DNA of 64,000 bases from Orientallactaga sibirica (GCA_036365145.1 JAEOAD010000035.1:4525501-4589500); one strand, 5' to 3'. Counted from the stretch's first letter, positions 23,645 through 33,534 are shown. The notes: a model not told the origin generated them from the sequence alone. Translations and numbers: made by a program.

Positions 23645-23832
23645 AGAAACCTATATAGCATGTATCCTAACAATTGCACTTCCAATTATTCATGTAAAAG
23701 AAATGAAGGCAGAACTTCATGCCAAGATTTGGTGAGCAGATCTCGAACATCTTTATCCATAAAAGTTTCAAAACTCAAATGAAGCCAGACACCTGTTAAC
23801 AGGTGAGTGGATTTTTTTTTAATTTTTTAAAT

Positions 23833-23863
<31 letters not shown>

Positions 23864-24185
23864 TTTTTGGAGAGAGACACAGAGACAGAGAGAGAAAGAG
23901 AGAGAGAGAGGAAGACAGAGATGGGCGCGCCAGTAGTGTCTCAGCTGCTGAGAACGAAATCCAGATGCATGCACCCTTGCATCACTTTGCATCTGGCTAA
24001 ACGTGGGACCTGGAGATTGGAACCGCTGGAGATTGGAACCAGCGTTCTTAGGCTTAGGAGGCAGGTGCCTTAACCCCTAAGCCATCTCTCCAGCCCCCTC
24101 TATATTTTTTATTTTTTTATTTCTGTTTTTTTTTAGGTGGATTTTTTTAATGCAAGGAATCCATAGCATTATATAATATTTAAAA
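23645..24185 (+). repeat. Ancient L1 ORF2 3' fragment split by a SINE
   Basis: atcctaacaattgcacttcc, cgaacatctttatccataaa, acctgttaacaggtgagtgg before the SINE and gcaaggaatccatagcatta after it follow the L1 motif order (cagcaattccactcc, then aacaggtgaatggataaac, then aatggaatactac). The reading frame is broken. Confidence 0.5.
23812..24098 (-). repeat. B2-like SINE, subtype B, with duplicated B-box segment
   Basis: Reverse copy with a (TTTA)n tail region, gagatgggcgcgccagtagt, gcatcactttgcatctggct, then ggagattggaaccgctggag and gattggaaccagcgttctta, i.e. the B-box segment twice at 16-bp spacing. Flanks aggtgagtggatttttt and aggtggatttttt are a likely target duplication. Overlapping frames of 65-68 codons are repeat artefacts. 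Confidence 0.9.
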
Positions 24186-24189
24186 AGAA

Positions 24190-24400
24190 ATGTAGATCTG
24201 GGGCGATTGATCAGTGGGTAAAGGGCTTTCTAAACAAGCCTGAGGACACGTGTTGGGCTCTCCATCACCCATATACAATTTTGGGCGTGGTGGTACCTGC
24301 CTGCCATCCAGGTGCTGGGGAGGTAGAGACAGGAGGATCTCTCGGGCTGGCTGGTTGGCTAGTCCAGCTGAATTAGTGAACTCCTGGTTCCTTTTTTTCA
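24190..24400 (+). repeat. B4-type composite SINE, 3' truncated
   Basis: atctggggcgattgatcagt, gggtaaagggctttct, cctgaggacacgtg, then ttgggcgtggtggtacctgc, gtgctggggaggtagagaca, ggctggctggttggct and gtgaactcctggttcc. It stops before the usual CA-rich end. Confidence 0.75.
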
Positions 24401-25058
24401 AACTTTAGGACTTTAAATTCTAGGTTCAGCAAGAAACAAAGAATAAAATGAACAGTGATTGGGGAAAGACATTTGCTTTTGACCTGAGCTAAAAAGCCTT
24501 TCCCAAGTGGACTCAACGCAAAGAATCACCCAGTGTTTTTGGACGGATGGAATTGACCATTCCTCCAAAATGTTAGATTTGTTTATTACCTGGGCATTTA
24601 TTACAAACTGAGACTATCCATCTCTGACAATGGGAAGCGTGAGTTTCATGGAGTTAATATTCCTTGTGAGTAGTGGACCTGTTTATGGCTTTGCAGGCAG
24701 CCATGGGCCATTGCTGTGTAGTCAACAGCATATTTTAATGAAATCTGTCGGGCATGGTAGTAATTTATAAAGAATTTATGATACTGCCCCAGCCTTGGGC
24801 TCTGAGCCACAGAAGCTGGGTGATTTCCTTTTTCAGCAGCCTGCTGCAAGGGTCAGGTCAGTTGAAGACCAGAGAGCAGGCGTCTCACGGTCCAGTGGAG
24901 GACCTTTGTGAAAATGTTGCTCTCCATTCTCCTTTTGTGTTACACCAAATCGCAGTGTCTAGGGCCTAGTTCTGACTGTTAATGTTGTGAAGGAGTTTCC
25001 CCAGTCATCTCAATGTGCAGTCAAGACTGGAAATCTCCATTTCAAAGAGAGAGTCTTC
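24401..25058. other. Unique-looking stretch
   Basis: No repeat family or gene signature recognised. Short frames overlap on both strands near 24.65-24.97 kb. Confidence 0.3.
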
Positions 25059-25072
25059 AAAAATCTGTCAGG

Positions 25073-25240
25073 CTCCTGGCGTGGTGGTGCACGCCTTTAA
25101 TCCCAGCATTCGGGAGGCAGAGGTAGGAGGATTGCATTGAGTTCAAGGCCACCCTGCAATTATATAGTGAATTCCAGGTCAGCCTGGGTTAAAAAGTGTG
25201 ACCCTACCTTGAAAAACCAAAAAATGAAAAAACCAAAAAA
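25073..25240 (+). repeat. B1 SINE inserted at the 5' end of another B1
   Basis: tggcgtggtggtgcacgcct to gtgaccctaccttgaaaaac and an A-rich tail. The target duplication aaatctgtcaggc flanks it (about 25060 and 25244), and its right copy contains the first bases of the next B1, so this copy landed on the start of the older element. Confidence 0.92.
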
Positions 25241-25243
25241 AAA

Positions 25244-25408
25244 AAATCTGTCAGGCATGGTGGCACACGCCTTTAATCCAAACACTTAGGAGGCAGAGGT
25301 AGGAGAATCACTATGAGTTCAAGTCCAACCTGAGACTACACAGTGAATTCCAAATCACCAGGTCAGCCTGGGCTAGAGTGAGATACTACCTCAAAGAAAA
25401 AAAAAAAT
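25244..25408 (+). repeat. B1 SINE (older, downstream copy)
   Basis: caggcatggtggcacacgcc, aatccaaacacttaggaggc, gtccaacctgagactacaca, then an internal small insertion (aaatcaccaggtcagcctgg) and an A-rich tail. Confidence 0.9.
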
Positions 25409-25417
25409 CTAGACCCA

Positions 25418-25560
25418 GGATTGGGGAGATTGCTCAGTGGTTAAGGGTGCTTGGTTACAAAATCTGCCAACCCAGGTTCAATTTCCCAGCCACCCATGTA
25501 AACCAGATGCAAAAAACTGGCACAAGCATCTGGCACTTTTTGCATGCCCAGTTCTCACTT
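25418..25560 (+). repeat. B2-like SINE, subtype A, 3' truncated
   Basis: ttggggagattgctcagtgg, ggttcaatttcccagccacc, catgtaaaccagatgcaaaa, caagcatctggcactttttg. It ends in a degraded CT stretch with no A tail. Confidence 0.75.
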
Positions 25561-26001
25561 TTCCTCTTGTTGTTATGTTGCCCTAAATCTTAAGATTCAA
25601 GTAGGTGTGCCCTCTGAAATAGCAGCAGCGGCACCAGCCCTCATGGAACTCCTGCTCAGTAAGGGTCTGCATTTCAACCAGATCCCAGGTGATGGAGAAG
25701 CCAACAAGACTCTCCCTGTAAGTTTCCAAAACCTTGCCAGAAGTGTGAGCGTGGCAGGGCAAGACCACTGGCCTTTCCTTCACACCACAGGGACATTGCT
25801 GGGGATGCTTTGTAAGACTTTGTAAGATGTCTCTGCAGAAGCAATCCGTTGTAAATTCTCTTGCATTCTTTTCAGATTCAGGTGTCAGTGAGCTGAAATC
25901 AGTCTTCTGTATCACTCTGAGGTACTGGACAGAAGAGAAAGTAAGTATTCTCCTTGTACAGACCAGGAGAAAGAGTGTTTCTGTTTCTAAAACTGAGATG
26001 T
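25561..26001. other. Unique-looking stretch
   Basis: Frames of 93 codons (+) and 110 codons (-) overlap here antisense, which makes coding less likely for both. No domain seen. Confidence 0.3.
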
Positions 26002-26272
26002 AGGGCTGGAGAGATGGCTTAGCAGTTAAGGCGCCTGCCTCTTAAGCCTAAGAACGCTGGTTCCAATCTCCAGCAGTTCCAATCTCCAGATCCCACATTT
26101 AGCCAGATGCAAAGTGACACAAGGGCGCAATGCCACACTTGACCACAAGGGGGCGCACACACCTGAATTTCATTCACAGCAGCTGAGAGGCTGCTAGCGC
26201 ATCCATCTCTATCTGTCTTCCTCTCCCTCTCTCTCTGTGTCTCTCTCCAAAAAAAAAAAAAAAAAAAAAAAA
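26002..26272 (+). repeat. B2-like SINE, subtype B, with duplicated B-box segment
   Basis: gggctggagagatggcttag, then ggttccaatctccagc directly followed by agttccaatctccag, gatgcaaagtgacacaaggg, gaccacaagggggcgca and a long A tail. Flanked by actgagatgtag (about 25992 and 26273). The intact tail and target duplication suggest a fairly young insertion. Confidence 0.95.
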
Positions 26273-26319
26273 ACTGAGATGTAGTGCCTGGTGAGCTCCC
26301 TTGGTGTAGCATGAGTCTC

Positions 26320-26830
26320 TTTAAAAAAACATGAGATATAACTCACATCACATAAAATGCACTGTTTTAAGATCTTCAATTACTAGTTTTTGTGTAGGCT
26401 CAAATCATTTAATCATCAGCATTATCTAATTTCAGGACATTTTTATCACAACAAAACAAACCCCTGATCAATCAATTAGTGATCATTTGCCATACCTCCC
26501 TCTCCCAAGTGCTGGAAAATATTCATGTGCTTCGCATGTTGGAATTCGTGTCTCTGAATATTTTCGTGTAAGTGGGATCATGCAATACCTGATCTTTTGG
26601 GTTTAGTTTCTTCCACTTAGTTTAATGGCTCAAGGTTCATCCATGCCATACTGTGATTAATCTGTCAGTCATTTTCATAGCTAAATAATGGCCCATTGTT
26701 TGCCACGTTTGACTCGTCTATTATCATGTGATACACAGGCAGGTTATTCTCACTTTTGAGTAATAAGATCAGGGGCATTATGAACACTTGAGCACAATAT
26801 TTGCAACATAAATATCTTCTGAAGACAATG
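26320..26830 (-). repeat. Ancient L1 ORF2 3' region, reverse
   Basis: gatataactcacatcacata, ttatctaatttcaggacatt, tttatcacaacaaaacaaac, agtgggatcatgcaatacct and ggctcaaggttcatccatgc follow an antisense L1M consensus over about 500 bp with decay throughout. Confidence 0.75.
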
Positions 26831-26834
26831 TATT

Positions 26835-27160
26835 AATGGCTTGTTCACCAGTCTGTGGGAGCTTTGGAGGGGGATGGGACTTTTAGGTTGTGGGACCTCA
26901 TGAAAGTAAGTTAGGTCTGAGCATGTGCTGTGGAAGGGGGAAGCACGATGCTAGCCACCTTCTCTGTGGATTTCTGCTTTCAGGCCACCATGAGGCCAGT
27001 GGTTTTGCTCTTCAGCATGCTCCCAGCAGTGATGTTCTGCCCCCACCATCTCAAAGATGGAGCCACGTGACCTCTGCAACTGAGTCAAAATAAATATTTT
27101 CTCCTCATGTGCTGTTTCTCTCTTGTGTTTTGTCACCACAGTGGAACAATGACTAACAAA
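26835..27160 (+). repeat. MaLR-type LTR, 5' truncated
   Basis: ccaccatgaggccagtggtt, tgttctgcccccaccatctc, aactgagtcaaaataaatat and the end cacagtggaacaatgactaa match the 3' part of MaLR LTRs (ccgccatg, aataaa signal, then agcaaaactaactaa-like end). Confidence 0.5.
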
Positions 27161-27231
27161 GTATGTCAATGTGTTTTTAAGTTGCCTGCCATGATATAGA
27201 GCATTAGTGTCCACTTAAAAATCATTTGTTT

Positions 27232-27418
27232 GGGGCTGGAGAGATGGTTTGGTGGTTAAGTCATTTGCCTGTGAACCCTAAGGACCCAAGTTCAATTACC
27301 CAGTATCCAGGTAAGCCAGATGCACAAGGGACCGCATGCATCTGGAGTTTGTTTGCAGTGGCTGGAGGCCCAGGCACACCCATTCTCTCTCTATCTGTCT
27401 GTCTCTCTCTCATAAAGA
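27232..27418 (+). repeat. B2-like SINE, subtype A
   Basis: gggctggagagatggtttgg, ccaagttcaattacccagta, gcatgcatctggagtttgtt, gcagtggctggaggcccagg. It ends in a TATA microsatellite. atcatttgtttgg before and atcttttgtttgg after look like its target duplication. Confidence 0.9.
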
Positions 27419-27464
27419 AAGTATATATATATATATAATCTTTTGTTTGGTTGGTTTTTTTAAT

Positions 27465-28050
27465 CTTCTGAAAACCTGGTCAAAAGCCTATGGCTAGAAA
27501 GGTTGTTGTTTTGCTAAAGTGATATGTTGTACCTATGAAATTGCCTCTAAATACTTCCTATTTATGCCCATAGATTAGTGCTTCTCTCACTTTGGGTCAG
27601 AGAAGAAGACGAATCAAAACTCATCAAAGTGCTGAGAATTAGTGACTGTTGAGTGCTAAGTGAGTCATCTCTACCTCTCCTCCAAGGCTCAAGGAACATT
27701 GTAGAAGAGGGAGAGGAAAGAATGTAAACGCCAAAGGATGGGTAGGAGTGCTATGGGACACTGTCTTCTCGACATGACATGATCATTATATTCATGACCT
27801 CATAGCTACTGTCATTAGTGCATGTGACCTGCACAATATGGGCCTCATAATATTCTTTCACAGATGCTGGAGGGCAAAAAAAAAAAAAGAAAAAAGAAAT
27901 CCAAGAAGAAGGAACAGTCAGGAAAAGAAGGGGTTCAGTCGAGGGAGGATGGGAGAGGAGGACAAAAGAAGGTGATGGAAGTAGATTATGACCAAAATAC
28001 ACTATGTACGTGTGTGAAAAGTGAAAATTGTAAATAAATACTGTAACAGT
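27465..28050 (+). repeat. Rodent L1 3' UTR, forward, 5' truncated
   Basis: gaaaacctggtcaaaagcct, agattagtgcttctctcact, aagtgctgagaattagtgac, cctccaaggctcaaggaaca, gacatgacatgatcattata, tgaccaaaatacactatgta follow the rodent Lx-type L1 3' UTR to its end. It holds no coding sequence. A related 3' UTR lies at 57.6-58.5 kb. Confidence 0.8.
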
Positions 28051-28179
28051 AAGAGAACCAATTTCTTGAACTATGTAGTCATATAATTTATTGGGTTACA
28101 GAGTAGTTTAGATTTTCTTGAGACGAGATATTTATTATGTATGTGCAATTAACATGCATTTCCAGTCTAAGGCTTAATT

Positions 28180-28480
28180 TTTTACAGAACATTTTCAATT
28201 TTTATGAAGTGCAATTTCTCATGTTTCCTGGTTTCTTCTAGAAATGTTACATGTTTGTTCACATGTATAGGCTTGTATCGTGAACACACACACATATGAA
28301 ATATTTGAAGTTTTTCTACTCTTTCAAAATGGGCATCCTGTTGTTCTTACAGTTACTGAAAAGACTGTTTTTTCCATCAACTCACTCTTGTACCTTTGTC
28401 AAAAATCTATTGTCGACCAATTATGTCTGAGTTCCTTTTTCTCCACAGATCACCAATATTTATTATTATTTTTAATGCCA
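28180..28480 (-). repeat. Ancient L1 ORF2 fragment, reverse
   Basis: tttttatgaagtgcaatttc, gaaaagactgttttttccat, ttgtacctttgtcaaaaatc are antisense L1M landmarks. In L1 order this fragment should lie to the right of the antisense piece at 28836-28940, not to its left, so the two are not one continuous copy. Confidence 0.65.
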
Positions 28481-28485
28481 TACTA

Positions 28486-28653
28486 TGGGCTGGAGAAATG
28501 GTTTAGTGGTTAAGGTGCTTGCTTGAAAAGCCAAACAACCCAGGTTCGATGCCCCAGGACCCAGATAATCCAGATGCATAAGATGGTGCATGAGTCTGGA
28601 GTTCATTTGCAGTAGCTGAAGGCCCTGGCAAGCCCATTTTCTTTTTTTTCTTC

Positions 28654-28688
<35 letters not shown>

Positions 28689-28704
28689 TCCTTATTTCTT
28701 TTTT

Positions 28705-28736
<32 letters not shown>

Positions 28737-28764
28737 TCCTTATTTCCTTCCTTCCTTCCTTCCT

Positions 28765-28799
<35 letters not shown>

Positions 28800-28823
28800 C
28801 TCTCATAAATAAATTAAATTAAA
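28486..28823 (+). repeat. B2-like SINE, subtype A, with expanded CTTT tract
   Basis: gggctggagaaatggtttag, ggttcgatgccccaggaccc, gagtctggagttcatttgca. The CT stretch has grown into about 160 bp of (CTTT)n/(CCTT)n before the ataaataaatt tail. The target duplication aatgccatacta lies at 28474 and 28824, which proves that the tract is inside the insertion. Confidence 0.95.
28638..28803 (+). repeat. (CTTT)n microsatellite
   Basis: Near-pure CTTT/CCTT units within the SINE. The minus strand reads as Lys/Glu/Arg repeats, which explains the 67-codon KERKKE-type frame. Confidence 0.95.
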
Positions 28824-28835
28824 TAATGCCATACT

Positions 28836-28940
28836 AATTGGGGTGAGATAATATAACATTGTAGCTTTCATTTGCATTTCCCTCATGGCTAATAATACTG
28901 AAAATATTTTCATAAATTTGTTGGCCATTTATATTTCTAT
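28836..28940 (-). repeat. L1 ORF2 3' segment, inverted 5' half of a rearranged copy
   Basis: attggggtgagataatataa, catttgcatttccctcatgg, atttgttggccatttatatt is antisense L1. It abuts sense-strand L1 directly downstream. Confidence 0.7.
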
Positions 28941-28944
28941 TATT

Positions 28945-29240
28945 GAGAGGAGTCTAAGATCAATGAAATCATGCCATTGAAGCAGAATAAATGGCCCTGG
29001 AGGGTGTTATGCTAAATGAAATAAACAAAAGACAGAAAGACAAGACCCACATGTCCTCTCTTGTGGGTGTTGAAAAATAGTCACTCTTAGTGTAGAATAG
29101 TGATTGCTAGAGATTTGAAGGTGTGGGAGGGGGAGAGAGTGAGAAAAGGCAGTTAAATTTGAACTTTGCATGTTATTATACATGTATGGAACTACCACAT
29201 TGACCCCTTTAATATGTATAGATAATGTTTGTTAATTAAA
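28945..29240 (+). repeat. L1 ORF2 end / 3' region, forward half of a rearranged copy
   Basis: gaaatcatgccattgaagca, atgctaaatgaaataaacaa, aagacagaaagacaagaccc, acatgtcctctcttgtgggt follow the sense order of the extreme 3' end of L1 ORF2. With the inverted segment to its left this looks like a 5'-inversion (twin-priming) product. Confidence 0.7.
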
Positions 29241-29254
29241 AGTAACCAATTTTA

Positions 29255-29455
29255 GGGCTGGAGAGATGGCTTAGTGGTTAAGGCATTTGCCTGTCAAGCC
29301 AAAGGACCCAGGTTTGATTCCTCAGGACCCATGTTAGGCAGATGCATAAGGTGGTACATGCATCTGGAGTTTGTTTGCAGTGGCTGGAGGCCCTGGCATG
29401 CTCTTTCCCTCTCTCTCTCTCTCTCTCTGCTTATAAATAAATAAACAAAATTAAA
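29255..29455 (+). repeat. B2-like SINE, subtype A
   Basis: gggctggagagatggcttag, ggtttgattcctcaggaccc, tgcatctggagtttgtttgc, ggccctggcatgctctttcc, CT run and an A-rich tail. Confidence 0.93.
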
Positions 29456-29477
29456 GGGAAGAAAAATATATATGTTT

Positions 29478-29700
29478 GGGCTGGAGAGATGGCTCAGCAG
29501 TTAAGGAACTTGCCTGCAATGCCTAACGACCTGGGATTCAATTCCCCAGTACTTACATAAAGCCAGATGCACAGTGGATCATGCATCTAGAGTTCTTTTG
29601 CAGTGGCTAGAGGCCCTGGCACACAAATTCTTTCTCTCTTTCCATCTCTCTCTCTCTTTGTAAATAAATGAATAAAAGATTTTTTAAATTAAATAAATAA
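29478..29700 (+). repeat. B2-like SINE, subtype A
   Basis: gggctggagagatggctcag, ggattcaattccccagtact, gcatctagagttcttttgca, ggccctggcacacaaattct and an AATAAA-type tail. It lies 22 bp after the preceding SINE. Confidence 0.93.
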
Positions 29701-29799
29701 TGGAAAATTATGAAAAAGAAACTGTAAACATTTTGCTATATTTATGAAAAGATAAAAAGAAAATGAGAGGAAGGGATGGAAAGAGATTCTGAAATTGCA

Positions 29800-29955
29800 T
29801 TGCCTACAATCCTAGCCCTCATGAGTCCAAGGTGGGAGGATCACAGGTTCAAGGACAGGCCTTGAAAGACAGGCTTTAAGGCAAGGCTTTGTCATGCATG
29901 CACATACATACACATGCACGCCCACACACACACGTATGCACACACACAGAGACAA
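29800..29955 (+). repeat. Diverged B1-like fragment with CA-rich end
   Basis: tgcctacaatcctagccctc, aaggtgggaggatcacaggt and aaggcaaggctttgtc, then a CA-rich stretch. Decayed; could be part of a B4. Confidence 0.5.
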
Positions 29956-30606
29956 TTAAGTAAGTAAAATCAAATAAAATTGCATTATCAGTTATTTACA
30001 TTAGCTAATGCTCCTTGAACACATGGCGTATAATAATGGGCTAATTCTCAGTTCATTTAATCATTCATCTCTCACTGAATATGTTAGTGGTTTCTTTCCT
30101 TTCATTTCTTATAATGTTTTTACTTATGATTCATTAACTATATCTCTGTTTAGGATATAATCACAGATGTCAAAGTTCTCCATCAGATAGTATGAGTGTC
30201 TTAGAGTCTATACATTCCAACATAGCAAGTTTGAGAAGAAACATCTCTCTAGTTTCTAGAAGATTTTTTTCTCTTGCTTGACAGACAATGGGAAAGACCT
30301 GCATGACTTGAACATACAGAAAAAAAACAGATCCAACTTTCTCTGGCAATCATCCACCTAAAAACCTCTGAAAGTGTTACCTTTTCATACTCCAACACTT
30401 GGAACACTTTGTACTTGAAGAAAAAGCATTGTATTTACTACTCTCTTTCTTTTCTCTCTCTCTCTCTCTCTGGTTTCTTTTTTTTTTTTTTATCAACAAT
30501 AGGATAGAAATAAAAATCATACATTAGATACGATGGTTGTCCATATACCTAATAATGACACAAAATTAAAAACACCTTGAAAATGCTATTGGAAAGTGAG
30601 TTACTT
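29956..30606. other. AT-rich stretch, unassigned
   Basis: Contains a CT run (30455-30471) and a T run (30480). The part at 30.0-30.2 kb might be decayed L1 but has no safe landmark. Confidence 0.3.
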
Positions 30607-30765
30607 GAGCCAGGCATCATAGTGCACACTTAAAATCTCAGTGGTCAGGAAGATGATACAGAGGAAGGCCATGACATTTGAAACCAGCCTGGCCTGCATA
30701 AGTAGAGCCAGGCCAGCCAGAAATATAGAGTAAGACTCAGTCTCAAAAAGGAAAAAAAAGGAAGA
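30607..30765 (+). repeat. B1 SINE, diverged
   Basis: gagccaggcatcatagtgca, tttgaaaccagcctggcctg, gagtaagactcagtctcaaa. Confidence 0.75.
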
Positions 30766-31146
30766 GGGCCTTAAATATTTGCAATATGGAAACACTGCCC
30801 TGCATAAGATTAGAGGTGGGGCTTTGTATACAAGTCCTGAGTTGGTGTCCATTGATGAGGTTGACTCTGTTTTCTCTGCTCACCAGTGACCTTCTCATCT
30901 TGCTTACTTGTTTATATCCAATACCACATCAGGCAAGAGCCATCAGCAAGAGGATGCATGAGGCAATTTACAGATCAGTTACCAGAGAAATGGGATCATT
31001 TAATCTCATCTCTGTTGCAAATCCAGAAAAAGACCTTCCTATTCTGTACCAAGCCCAGCTCTCATCCAGCGTGGACACAGTAGTCACTTGCAAGAAGATT
31101 GCTGGGAGATGAAAAGCTATGCTCCCAGCTTAGCACACTTCTGGTA
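30766..31146. other. Unannotated stretch
   Basis: Overlapping frames of 108 and 65 codons (+) in the same segment have no domain. No repeat recognised. Confidence 0.3.
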
Positions 31147-31850
31147 CTTTCTTTTTTAAAAATTTTTTTATTGACAACTTCTATACTTACAGACAATAAA
31201 CCATGATATTTCCCTCCCCTACCCCATTCCCCTTCATAACTCCATTCTCCATCATATCCCCTTCCTCTGCATTAGTCTCTCTTTTAATTTGATGTCATCA
31301 TCTTTTTCTCCTATTATGAGGGTCTTCCAAATGTATTGCTAGGCACTGCGAGGTCATGGATGTCGAGGCCAATTTCTGTCTGGACAGTTGCATTGTAAGG
31401 AGTTGTATCCTTCCTTTGGCTCTTACATTCTTTCCGCCCACTCTTCCGCAATGGACCCTGAGCCTTGGAGGGTGTGACGGAGATGTTTCAGTGCTGGACA
31501 CTCCTCTGTCCCTTCTTCTCAGCACTATGTTGCCTTTTGGGTCATCCCCGTGGTCATCGCCATCTGAAAAGAGAAGCTTTTCTAACCAGAAGTGAGAGTA
31601 GCATTAATATGTGAATATGGACATTAAGTGTAGTGCTTTCAGGGCAGCCTGGTGGGAATAATACATACATTTAGCCAGACAAGAACAGGCTTTATACCCT
31701 TAAGGCTCATGACCTCCCCTGCCATAGACTTTTGAGTAGTTTTTTCAGTATCAGGCATGTATTCACTCCCATAGAGAGGGCCTTCAGTCCAATTAGGGAG
31801 CAGTTGGTTTCGCCAAGAGCAGACATGCCACTATTGCACCCGTTCGGTCA
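31147..31850 (-). repeat. Rodent L1 3' end, reverse
   Basis: T-rich left end, then ctcttacattctttccgccc, actcttccgcaatggaccct, gagccttggagggtgtgacg, ggagcagttggtttcgccaa and gccactattgcacccgttcg. These are antisense landmarks of the rodent L1 3' UTR and flanking region. The 5' part is missing. Frames of 75 and 79 codons on opposite strands are artefacts. Confidence 0.75.
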
Positions 31851-32416
31851 TTGGGTGCTTTCTATGTGTTAAGAACGATGCTAGAAAAGGGGAAACATTG
31901 GCTGGAAGAGAATATCTGAAACTGACACCTGGTTCCATCTGCCCAGGATGACTGATATAGTCATCTGTCCTGAAATGACCTCAATGTGATCATGTGATTC
32001 AACAAACTGATGATGACATTGGCAAGTATTGGTATAGGGATTAGCTATTTGCTGGTTTAGAGAGTGCTATGTGGTTAGGGATTTTATTTTTAAAAATAAA
32101 ATAAAAACAGAAAATGTTTGGAAGGTAGGAGATAGGGAAGTTGCTATTAATTAGCATCCTGATTCCAAACCTACTTGAATGTCTTTGCAGTATTTCTCTT
32201 TTCCTCAGCTTCTGGTTCCGATGCCTCTGATTTTCTATCTTTATCTCAGATCACACATGACCCTATGTATCTGTAAAGAACATGGCTGTCCCATTTCTGA
32301 TCAGATTCTTGAGGCCCTAAGAAACCTACCTATAAATAGCTTCTGAAATTTAACCAGATTCAGAAAGTGGAGAGGGTAAGAGTAGACATGAACAAAGTTC
32401 CATTGATGTTTGGCTG
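31851..32416. other. Unannotated stretch
   Basis: Unique-looking with an A/T run near 32085. No family or exon identified. Confidence 0.3.
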
Positions 32417-32629
32417 ATTTTTTTATGGGCAAGTGAGAGAACTGGCATACCAGGGCCTCCAGTCACTGCAATCAAAGTCCAGATGTGTAGCCCCCTCCCC
32501 CATGCACTTGTGAGACCTTGCACGCTTGTGTCACTGTATGTCTGGCTTACATGGGATGTGGAGAGTTAAACATGAGTCCTTAGGCTTTGCAGCCAAGCAC
32601 CCAAACTCCTAAGCCATTTCTCCAGCCCT
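32417..32629 (-). repeat. B2-like SINE, subtype A, diverged
   Basis: Reverse copy: cataccagggcctccagtca, gtcactgtatgtctggctta, ccttaggctttgcagccaag, aagccatttctccagccc. Confidence 0.82.
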
Positions 32630-33162
32630 ATTGTTGACAGGTTTTTAAATGGCCTTGTTGCCTTTTCAATATTCTGCTTAATAAAAAAGACTGCAATGTG
32701 ATTTAAAAATATTACCCCATTTCAAATCCCCTCAACATGAGCAGTAGAGAAAATATTTCCTTTTGATAAGACATCAGTAGAAGAAACTGGCCAATTAGAA
32801 AGAGATGATGGTAGGGACACAGACAATTGACAATGGTGTCCAGATTTCACTGTCAAATGCTTCTCGTGTCAATCTTGGTTAAGAAACAAAACCAATCCAA
32901 AAAAGGACTCCTGTTGGGTTGGACCTCCTTGACATAGATACTGTCGTTCTTGCCATTTGTTGTTCTCTGCACGAGACATGTGACCATCCTTGAAATAGAA
33001 GCCCTAGCTTCTTATTTTAGTTTTAAGTCAGTTCTGACCCAGCACTTCCCCAGTGAACAGCATGGGGTTGGGCATCCAGTCCTATACACATTTTTAGCTC
33101 TAGCATGTAGTATCCAGGCTTTTGACATGGAAGCTGTAGTTAGGGTGAATTAGCATGATGGA
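32630..33162. other. Unannotated stretch
   Basis: No repeat recognised. A 67-codon forward frame (32950-33153) shows no domain. Confidence 0.3.
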
Positions 33163-33390
33163 AGGGCTGGAGAGATGGCTTAGGGGTTAAGGCGCCTGCC
33201 TCCTAAGCCTAAGAACACTGGTTCCAATCTCCAGCGGTTCCAATCTCCAGGTCCCACGTTTAGCCAGATGCAAAGTGACGCAAGGGCCCAATGCTGCATT
33301 TGACCACAAGGGGGCGCAGGCATTTGGATTTCGTTCGCAGATTTCGTTCGCAGCAGCTGAGACACTGCTGGCGCACCCATCTCTGTCTTC

Positions 33391-33428
<38 letters not shown>

Positions 33429-33464
33429 CTTTCTCCAAAAAAAAATAATAAAAAATAAAAAAAA
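33163..33464 (+). repeat. B2-like SINE, subtype B, duplicated B-box segment and a second internal duplication
   Basis: gggctggagagatggcttag; ggttccaatctccagc followed at once by ggttccaatctccagg; gaccacaagggggcgca; then atttcgttcgcag twice in tandem; cagcagctgagacactgctg; long CT run; A-rich tail. Flanked by ttagcatgatggaa and ttaacatgatggaa. Three overlapping reverse frames (66-94 codons) are artefacts of this element. Confidence 0.95.
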
Positions 33465-33534
33465 TTAACATGATGGAAATGTGTACCCAATATAGACTTC
33501 ATACTTCCTGGTTTGAATCAGCCCTTCCTCCAAA

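Noticed and set aside
28603..28806. Lys/Glu/Arg-rich small protein
   Set aside because: Translation of the CTTT microsatellite inside a SINE.
33187..33471. 94-codon reverse frame and its relatives at 23.8, 26.0, 53.0 kb
   Set aside because: All are reverse readings of subtype B SINEs and share the same peptide words because the SINE is repeated.
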